From the NCBI GenBank assembly GCA_038198775.1, contig JBBPZV010000044.1:186001-250000 (forward strand): DNA of 64,000 bases, written 5' to 3'. Of the stretch, positions 58,698-64,000 are shown one piece after another. The notes beneath the pieces are model-generated. The model was not told the DNA's origin, made no database searches, and saw only the letters and a program-made list of their open reading frames with translations. Origin of the DNA: JACCYJ01 sp038198775 (GTDB lineage Bacteria; Actinomycetota; Actinomycetes; Propionibacteriales; Nocardioidaceae). Made by a program: the position numbers and the translations under genes. Position 1 is the stretch's first letter. Every line of letters begins with the position of its first letter.

Positions 58698-61058
58698 GTG
58701 AGAACGGACCCGACGCAGCTGCTGCTCGAGCTGAGCCACCGGCCGGGCCGGGTCGGGCGGCTGCGGCACCTGGAGCGCCTCCCGGACCGGCCGGCGGTGA
58801 CTGCGGACTGGCCGGCGTGGGTCGACGAAAGGCTGCTGGCTGCCTTTGCCGCGCGTGGGATTGCGCGCCCCTGGAGCCACCAGGTGGACGCGGCCGACCT
58901 CGCGCACGCCGGGCGGCACGTGGTGATCGCGACCGGGACGGCCTCCGGCAAGTCGTTGGCGTACCTGCTGCCCGCACTGACCACGCTGATCACCCCGTCG
59001 ACCCTGGTCGGGCCGCGTGAGCGCACTCCCAGCGTGCTGTACCTGTCGCCGACCAAGGCGCTGGCACACGATCAGCTGGGCGCGGTCGAGGAGCTGGTCA
59101 CGCCGTCGCTGCCTTCGGTGCGGGCGGCCGCCGTCGACGGCGACAACGATCGGGCGGAGCGGGCGTGGGCGCGCGACCACGCCAACCTCGTGCTCGCCAA
59201 CCCTGACGTCTGCCATCACACGTTGCTGCCGGGCCACGCCCGCTGGTCCAGATTCTGGGCTGGTCTGCGCTTCGTGGTAGTCGACGAGTGCCACCACTAC
59301 CGCGGGGTCTTCGGCTCCCACGTCGCCCAGGTGCTGCGGCGGATGCGGCGGGTCTGTGCCCACTACGGCGCCGACCCCACCTTCGTGCTCGCCTCCGCCA
59401 CTGTTTCGGAGCCACAGGTCACCGCGACGCGGCTGACCGGGCTTGCGGTCACTGCGGTGACCGCGGACGGTTCCCCCCGCGAGGGGGCGCACGTAGCCTT
59501 CTGGGAGCCTCCACTGGGCGAAGCCGGCGGCGAGCGGGGCACTCCGATCCGCCGCCCCGCGGGAGCAGAGACCGCCGAGCTGTTGACCGACCTCGTGGTC
59601 GCGGGGGTACGCACGCTCGCCTTCGTGCGGTCTCGCCGGGCCGCAGAGACGGTGGCGGTCAGCGCGCAGCGCGCGCTGCATGATGTGACACCGGAGCTCG
59701 CCGACCGGGTGGCGGCCTACCGGGGTGGCTACCTGCCCGAGGAGCGCCGTGCGGTCGAGCAACGGCTCGCCGACGGTGGGCTGGTGGGCCTGGCCGCCAC
59801 CAGCGCGCTGGAGCTGGGCATCGACGTGTCGGGGCTGGACGCCGTGCTGACGATGGGCTACCCCGGCACCCGAGCCGCGCTGTGGCAGCAGTTCGGCCGG
59901 GCCGGTCGCGCCCACACCGGCGCCCTCGGCGTCCTGGTCGCCCGCGACGACCCCCTCGACACCTATCTGGTCAACCACCCCGAGGCACTGCTCGGTCGGC
60001 CGGTGGAGGCCACCGTTGTGGACCCTGACAATCCCTACGTGCTTGGTCCACACCTGTGCGCGGCCGCAGCCGAGCTGCCGCTGCGAGACGACGACCTCGA
60101 GCTGTTCGGGCCGCTCAGCCGGGGAGGCGCCGAGGCGCTGGTCGCGGCCGGCCTGCTGCGCCGGCGCCCGCACGGGTGGTTCTGGACCCGTCGGGAGCGC
60201 GCCAGCGACCTGGCCGACATCCGCTCGGTGGGTGGAGGCCCCGTCTCGGTGGTGCAGGCCGGCACCGGTCGTCTCATCGGCACCGTCGACTCCGCGGCGG
60301 CGCACCGCACCGTGCACCAGGGCGCCGTCTACCTGCACCGCGGTGAGACGTACCTCGTCGACAGCTATGACGACGAGCACGGCGTCGCCGAGGTGCACCG
60401 CGACCACCCCGACTACACGACCACCGCCCGCCACGTCACCCAGATCCGGGTCCAGCAGCGGGATCTTGTCGCGGCCTGGGGACAGGCGCAGCTGTGCTTC
60501 GGTGCCGTGCAGGTGACCGACCAGGTGGTGAGCTACCTGCTGCGGCGACTGTGGTCCGGTGAGGTCCTCGGGGAGGAACCGCTCGATCTGCCCCCCCGGA
60601 CGCTGCAGACCAAGAGCGTGTGGTGGACGCTCAGCGACGAGCAGGTGCGCGACAGCGGCGTGCCGGCGGCGGACGTGCCGGGCGCGGCCCACGCGGCGGA
60701 GCATGCGGCCATCGGCCTGCTCCCGCTGTTCGCCACCTGCGACCGCTGGGATGTCGGCGGGGTCTCGACCGCGCTCCATCCAGACACCGGCCGGTTGTCG
60801 GTCTTCGTCTACGACGGCCACGCCGGCGGGGCGGGCTTCGCCGAGCGAGCGTTCCATGCGGCCCGGGAGTGGCTCACCGCCACCCGGGCGACGATCGGCT
60901 CGTGCGGGTGCGACGAGGGCTGCCCGTCGTGCGTGCAGTCCCCCAAGTGCGGCAACCAGAACAACCCGCTCGACAAGAGGGGCGCCTTCGCGCTGCTCGG
61001 CCTACTGTTGGAGTCGGCCCCGCAGCGCCGAGCCCGGGCCGCGACGTTCGCCGTCTAG
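58698..61058 (+). CDS. DEAD/DEAH-box helicase with DUF1998 domain (MrfA/YprA-like)
   Basis: A 786-residue superfamily 2 helicase. Walker A is TGTASGKS (79-86), motif II DECH (196-199), motif III SAT in VLASATVSEP, and motif VI QQFGRAGRAHTGALG. The C-terminal DUF1998 region includes a four-Cys zinc site (GSCGCDEGCPSCVQSPKCGN). Bacillus MrfA of this architecture acts in repair of mitomycin C damage; a repair role is inferred. The start is uncertain: GTG 58698 matches the conserved N-terminus; in-frame starts upstream add about 26 residues. Located beside bldG and the Tad genes, the helicase/secretion neighbourhood. Confidence 0.93.
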   Translation: MRTDPTQLLLELSHRPGRVGRLRHLERLPDRPAVTADWPAWVDERLLAAFAARGIARPWSHQVDAADLAHAGRHVVIATGTASGKSLAYLLPALTTLITPSTLVGPRERTPSVLYLSPTKALAHDQLGAVEELVTPSLPSVRAAAVDGDNDRAERAWARDHANLVLANPDVCHHTLLPGHARWSRFWAGLRFVVVDECHHYRGVFGSHVAQVLRRMRRVCAHYGADPTFVLASATVSEPQVTATRLTGLAVTAVTADGSPREGAHVAFWEPPLGEAGGERGTPIRRPAGAETAELLTDLVVAGVRTLAFVRSRRAAETVAVSAQRALHDVTPELADRVAAYRGGYLPEERRAVEQRLADGGLVGLAATSALELGIDVSGLDAVLTMGYPGTRAALWQQFGRAGRAHTGALGVLVARDDPLDTYLVNHPEALLGRPVEATVVDPDNPYVLGPHLCAAAAELPLRDDDLELFGPLSRGGAEALVAAGLLRRRPHGWFWTRRERASDLADIRSVGGGPVSVVQAGTGRLIGTVDSAAAHRTVHQGAVYLHRGETYLVDSYDDEHGVAEVHRDHPDYTTTARHVTQIRVQQRDLVAAWGQAQLCFGAVQVTDQVVSYLLRRLWSGEVLGEEPLDLPPRTLQTKSVWWTLSDEQVRDSGVPAADVPGAAHAAEHAAIGLLPLFATCDRWDVGGVSTALHPDTGRLSVFVYDGHAGGAGFAERAFHAAREWLTATRATIGSCGCDEGCPSCVQSPKCGNQNNPLDKRGAFALLGLLLESAPQRRARAATFAV

Positions 61059-61842
61059 TGAGCGTCGCCGACGCTGCCTGAACGCGGAGGTGAGCGATGC
61101 TCGTCCTGGGAGCCGTCCTGCTGGTAGTGGTGGCGGTCGTCTCCGTGGTGGCACTGGTCACCGGGAACGACGCGGCCGTGCTGAACCTCGTCGGCGCCAG
61201 CCTGCACACCAGCCTCCGCTGGGTCTTTGCCGCGGGCGCGCTGTCGATGCTGATCCTGCTCGCCTCGCTGGCGCTGCTCAGCATGGGGCTGCGCCGGGAG
61301 AGGGGCCGGCGCCAGGAGGTCAAGCGGCTCAAGGCCGCAGCCGGCGCCAAGGGCAGCAGCCGGCCCTCCCCGCCGGAGTCAGCGGACCGCGGAAGCACCG
61401 CGACGCGCCCGGCCTCCGAGCCGCCGCCGTCCTCGGACGGACCCCGAGCCGACGGGGTCGAGGACCATTTCCGTTCGACGCCACGTGAGTAGGCAGCGGA
61501 TGGCGGGCCGGCGCGGGCCGTGGCCCGCAGCACCCACCGGGCGCCCCACAACGGTGCCGGGGAGATCTCGACGGCCACCTCTACCACGCTGCCGCTGACC
61601 CGGCAGCCCCGCAGCTGGGCGCCGTTCGCGGCGGCGACCGCCTCGGCGGCCGAGCACGGGTCGCTTCCCCGGCCGGTCGCCGCCGCCCCCGCGAGCGCGG
61701 CCAGGTCCGCCGCCGCGTCGGCTCGATGCTGGGCCTGTGCAAGCCGCACCCCGGCGGCAACGACTCCAGTCGCCACCAGCAGCACGGCCACTGCGGTCAG
61801 CGCGTAGACCGTGGCCACTCCCCCCTCACGGCGCACCCGCAT
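60874..61842 (-). CDS. Rv3654c-type TadE-like protein with run-on C-terminus
   Basis: The first ~115 residues are a helicase/secretion-neighbourhood TadE-like protein: RREGGVATVYALTAVAVLLVA (membrane segment), QHRADAAADLAALAGAAATG, then CSAAEAVAAANGAQLRGCRV with two Cys, ending RATARAGPP. Homologues stop there. Here the frame stays open for about 205 more residues, antisense to the neighbouring plus-strand membrane gene and the end of the helicase gene, and low in plausibility. The true stop may be lost by mutation or sequence error. ATG 61842 overlaps the TadE gene by 17 bp. Its role in the Tad system is unknown. Confidence 0.65.
   Translation of the reverse strand: MRVRREGGVATVYALTAVAVLLVATGVVAAGVRLAQAQHRADAAADLAALAGAAATGRGSDPCSAAEAVAAANGAQLRGCRVSGSVVEVAVEISPAPLWGARWVLRATARAGPPSAAYSRGVERKWSSTPSARGPSEDGGGSEAGRVAVLPRSADSGGEGRLLPLAPAAALSRLTSWRRPLSRRSPMLSSASEASRISIDSAPAAKTQRRLVCRLAPTRFSTAASFPVTSATTETTATTTSRTAPRTSIAHLRVQAASATLTRRRTSRPGLGAAGPTPTVGRAARRRPSCRAGCSGCRTWGTARTTGSPRRTRTSRSSPGWR
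61097..61492 (+). CDS. Small membrane protein downstream of the helicase
   Basis: A 131-residue protein with two hydrophobic segments (LVLGAVLLVVVAVVSVVALV, 2-21; VFAAGALSMLILLASLALLS, about 43-62), a basic region (RRERGRRQEVKRLK) and a Ser/Pro-rich disordered tail. Its start resembles LapA-like proteins (GNDAAVLNLVG). ATG 61097 has GGAGG at 6-nt spacing. It lies 38 bp after the helicase and probably shares its transcript. The opposite strand carries the run-on of the TadE-like frame. Function unknown. Confidence 0.75.
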   Translation: MLVLGAVLLVVVAVVSVVALVTGNDAAVLNLVGASLHTSLRWVFAAGALSMLILLASLALLSMGLRRERGRRQEVKRLKAAAGAKGSSRPSPPESADRGSTATRPASEPPPSSDGPRADGVEDHFRSTPRE

Positions 61843-62227
61843 CCTCCTCCGCGGAGACGGCGCTCGCCGACAAGCCGACGGCCGGAAGGTGCCCGAGCAG
61901 GGGCAGATCGGGACGTGCCTGAGCCGACACCGTGACGCGCACGAGGCCGGCGCTGGTGCTGATCGCGACGCTGGCGCCCGGCGGGCCGGCCTGCCGCGCC
62001 ACGGCGCGCGCCTGCTGGATGTCGCCGCGGGCGACCAGGCGGGCCGCCTCACGTGCGGCGTCCAGGCAGCGGACCTCGGTCAACGCCAGCGAGAGCACCC
62101 ACACCAACGACACCGTCAGCGCCATCAAGACAGGCAGCACCGTCGCCGCCTCGGCCGTGACCATGCCGCGCTCACGTCGGTCGCGCCGGCTGGACACCGG
62201 GATGGACGGGCCCGCCGGCCCGCCCAT
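61826..62227 (-). CDS. TadE-family pseudopilin
   Basis: A 133-residue TadE-like minor pilin. The segment RRERGMVTAEAATVLPVLMALT has a prepilin-type cleavage point after Gly with Glu at +5 of the mature form, then a hydrophobic helix. It should be cut by a TadV-like prepilin peptidase and join the Flp/Tad pilus base. The start at ATG 62227 is chosen to include the short basic leader; starting at ATG 62164 would remove the cleavage site. The gene follows the DUF4244 pilin gene by 8 bp. Confidence 0.83.
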   Translation of the reverse strand: MGGPAGPSIPVSSRRDRRERGMVTAEAATVLPVLMALTVSLVWVLSLALTEVRCLDAAREAARLVARGDIQQARAVARQAGPPGASVAISTSAGLVRVTVSAQARPDLPLLGHLPAVGLSASAVSAEEDAGAP

Positions 62228-62235
62228 CCCGCGGC

Positions 62236-62415
62236 TCAGAACGGCAACCAATGCACGACCCGGCCGATGATGTCCTGCACCAGGGTGCCGAACCAGTCCG
62301 ACTGGGCGACCTGCAGCAGGACGCCACCGATACCGCATGCGCCCACCGTGCCGACGGCGTACTCCGCGGTCGTCATGCCCTTGTCGTCGTGAGCCCGCTT
62401 GTACCGACGTGTCAC
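62236..62415 (-). CDS. DUF4244 Flp-pilin-like small protein
   Basis: A 59-residue protein: basic leader VTRRYKRAHDDKG, then MTTAEYAVGTVGACGIGGVL, a type IV prepilin-like N-terminus with Gly-Met cleavage and Glu at +5, followed by a membrane helix and a short tail. DUF4244 is the likely major pilin of actinobacterial Tad systems. GTG 62415 has GGAGAGGAG upstream at about 6-7 nt. It is too short to be found by length alone but is firmly supported by motif and position. Confidence 0.88.
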   Translation of the reverse strand: MTRRYKRAHDDKGMTTAEYAVGTVGACGIGGVLLQVAQSDWFGTLVQDIIGRVVHWLPF

Positions 62416-62536
62416 ATGCACTCTCCTCTCCGTTTCAGCTCGGCCCGGTGGCCGAGATCGGATGTGCCTTTCACCCTCCACGGTGGTCGCGGGACGACGG
62501 GTTCGGGCCGGCAGAGCAGAATCTGGGGACAACCGG

Positions 62537-63265
62537 TCAGGCGACGAAGCTCGAGAACAGCCCGACCACCGTCGGGACGATCCCCACGACAACGAAAGCG
62601 GGGAGGAAGCACACTCCGAGCGGACCGGCGGCCTTGACCCCAACGCTGCGGGCGCGGGCCTGCGCGACGCTACGGCGGCGACGGCGGAGATCTTCGCTGC
62701 ACCTTTGCAGCGCCGTAGTCACGGAGGACCCGGAACGGGCCGCTCGGGTGAACGCGCGCCCCAGCGGGCCGAGCAGTGGGTCTCGCGCCAGCTGGTGCCA
62801 AACCGCCTCCGGGTCGGTGCCGAGGTCGAGCTGCGCAGCAACCGAACGCAGCTCGGAAGCGAGCGGCTCAGGAACCGCGCCCGCCACGGTTGACCACGCC
62901 ACAGCCGGTGGTCGGCCGGCGACCAGGCAGGCCACGATCAGGTCCACGGCCAGCGGAAGCTGGCGTTCCAGCAGCAGCCGCCACTCCCGACGGGCGGCCG
63001 ACTCCGCACGTGAGACCCACTGGTGAGCGGCTACCGCGGCAGCGGCCGCCCACACCAGCCCGGTGGGCGGGCGGAAGACCTGCAGGGCGGCGAGGGCTGC
63101 CACCGCCGATGCGAACGGCGGCGAGGTCCACCACCGTCGGCGCGGCGGCAGGCTTGTCGTTACGCCCGAAGCAGCGGGACGGATCACCGTCAGCCGGTCG
63201 CGTCCGCGGGCAGGGAGCGCCAAAGCCACCGCGAGCGCAGCCAGCAACGGGGCGCTCAGCATCAC
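62537..63265 (-). CDS. TadC-like type II secretion system F domain protein
   Basis: A 242-residue inner-membrane platform protein: LLLERQLPLAVDLIVACLVAGR, AFTRAARSGSSVTTALQRCSED and a C-terminal hydrophobic pair (GPLGVCFLPAFVVVGIVPTV) match the T2SSF domain. With TadB it anchors pilus assembly and converts TadA ATPase motion. GTG 63265 or ATG 63262 starts directly after the TadB stop. The gap to the DUF4244 gene is 121 bp and has no recognised element. Confidence 0.87.
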   Translation of the reverse strand: MMLSAPLLAALAVALALPARGRDRLTVIRPAASGVTTSLPPRRRWWTSPPFASAVAALAALQVFRPPTGLVWAAAAAVAAHQWVSRAESAARREWRLLLERQLPLAVDLIVACLVAGRPPAVAWSTVAGAVPEPLASELRSVAAQLDLGTDPEAVWHQLARDPLLGPLGRAFTRAARSGSSVTTALQRCSEDLRRRRRSVAQARARSVGVKAAGPLGVCFLPAFVVVGIVPTVVGLFSSFVA

Positions 63266-64000
63266 TCAGAGCTCCGCCTGCCGGGCAATGTGCTCGACCC
63301 AGAACAGTCCTGACACGGCAAGGGCGGCACCCGCCGCGAGGCAGACCGCGCCGAACATGGAACCCAGAAGCAGCCCGACGGGATCCCCACCGAGCCCTGT
63401 CCCGAGTGCCGCGCCCAACAACGGAAGCACCGCCAGCAAGCGTGCGGTTGCCCGGGGTGGTCCCAGGGCCCCTTCCATGTCCAGGCGGATGTCCTCGTCG
63501 TCGCGCAACGCACCGGAGAGCCGGTCCAACACGTCGGCCAGGCCGGCGCCCGAGCTGTGCGCCACCTCCCAGCCGGCAGCGATGGCGGCGAACGGCTCCG
63601 CTCCCGGTCGGGAGGCCTGAGCCCGAAGTGTCCCGGCGACATCTCCACCCAACAGCGCCGTCGCCGCAACCGGTTCCACCGCGCTCCAGTTCTCGGCGGC
63701 CAGGGTGATCGCACGAGGTGGTGGTTGGCCGGCTCGCAACTCGGCCACCAGCGCATCGCAGAACTCGATGACACGGGCCCGACACGCGGCCCGTTCCCTG
63801 CGCTGCTGCCCCCGGCCGGACAACCTGACAGCGGCTGCCGCTACCGCGACCACCACCACGGCCACCAGCACCAGATGCGGTCGGTCCGCGAGCAGCTCGA
63901 GCAGCACTGCGGCGGCAGCTACCACGGCCGGCCCCCGCGCGCGTCCCCAGCGGTGCGCCTGCGCCGCGCTCGGCGGCGGCAGCCGTCGGCGCAACAGCCG
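63266..64000 (-). CDS. TadB-like type II secretion system F domain protein (5' end uncertain)
   Basis: At least 242 residues of the second platform protein: two N-terminal helices (AVVAAAAVLLELLADRP and LVLVAVVVVAVAAAAVRL), the T2SSF domain (IEFCDALVAELRAGQPPPRA, WEVAHSSGAGLADVLDRLSG), and C-terminal helices. The frame is open to the window edge, so the start may be TTG 63994 or lie outside. It ends where the TadC-like gene begins. TadA and TadZ genes are expected upstream, beyond the window. Confidence 0.85.
   Translation of the reverse strand, partial: RLLRRRLPPPSAAQAHRWGRARGPAVVAAAAVLLELLADRPHLVLVAVVVVAVAAAAVRLSGRGQQRRERAACRARVIEFCDALVAELRAGQPPPRAITLAAENWSAVEPVAATALLGGDVAGTLRAQASRPGAEPFAAIAAGWEVAHSSGAGLADVLDRLSGALRDDEDIRLDMEGALGPPRATARLLAVLPLLGAALGTGLGGDPVGLLLGSMFGAVCLAAGAALAVSGLFWVEHIARQAEL

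Overview
The window is GC-rich chromosomal DNA of an actinomycete (phylum Actinomycetota). The evidence is the gene content and order (lsr2, clpC, disA-radA, a BldG-type antagonist, a thymidylate kinase fused to an MFS domain, Tad pilus genes beside a DUF1998 helicase), frequent GTG starts, and many leaderless promoters of the form TAnnnT followed by 6-7 nt and the start codon. Gene identity and order resemble the Streptomyces lsr2/clpC/ftsH block and the tmk/topA/hppA/bldG block. I cannot name a genus. No insertion sequence, prophage, integron or CRISPR array was seen, and most of the window is conserved housekeeping DNA.

Layout: 1-4.4 kb (minus): proline dehydrogenase (cut by the window edge), an ABC-2 exporter pair with a TetR regulator, a sugar-phosphate isomerase-like protein and an exopolyphosphatase-family protein. 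4.5-7.8 kb (plus): a VOC-like protein, radA and disA (c-di-AMP synthase). 7.8-12.5 kb: a disA-neighbour membrane protein, a TetR/SMR efflux pair with two operators, clpC and lsr2. 12.5-17.6 kb (minus): lysS, panC, a DUF2520 Rossmann protein and two PH-domain membrane proteins. 17.6-21.4 kb: an osmoprotectant (quaternary amine) ABC transporter whose permease and ATPase genes diverge from start codons only 3 bp apart. 21.4-31.1 kb (minus): folate genes (folK, folB, folP, folE), ftsH, hpt, tilS, a zincin-like protein and dacB. 31.1-36.3 kb: ppa, an NlpC/P60 cell-wall hydrolase, pgm and an MFS exporter. 36.2-45.2 kb: a sirtuin, a decayed DUF222/HNH gene, a DUF4870 protein, type II NADH dehydrogenase, a Nei-type glycosylase, small genes, pyruvate phosphate dikinase and tRNA-Thr(CGU). 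45.3-53.6 kb: a secreted protein, a TAP-family lipoprotein hydrolase, holB, MFS-tmk and topA. 53.7-58.6 kb: a frameshifted acetyltransferase, a sulfotransferase-like gene, the proton pyrophosphatase, and an anti-sigma-factor-like/antagonist (BldG-type) pair. 58.7-64 kb: a MrfA/YprA-like helicase and the 3' part of a Tad/Flp pilus cluster, which runs off the end.

How the parts relate: RadA and DisA link DNA-recombination surveillance to c-di-AMP. ClpC and FtsH are protein quality control; clpC has a good match to a ClgR operator directly upstream of a SigH/SigR-type promoter. FolE, FolP, FolB and FolK make the pterin and dihydropteroate parts of folate. Ppa and HppA both consume pyrophosphate, one soluble and one membrane-bound and proton-pumping. 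DacB and the NlpC/P60 protein remodel peptidoglycan. HolB, Tmk and TopA serve replication.

I did not find a convincing undescribed multi-gene system. The observations most worth following are regulatory: the interlocked divergent leaderless promoters at 20159-20180, the ClgR/SigH arrangement at clpC, a TetR operator lying on the start site of an ABC exporter, the general leaderless pattern, and a 14-bp inverted repeat with nested arms at 53663-53746. Promoter and operator calls were made by eye and are unverified.
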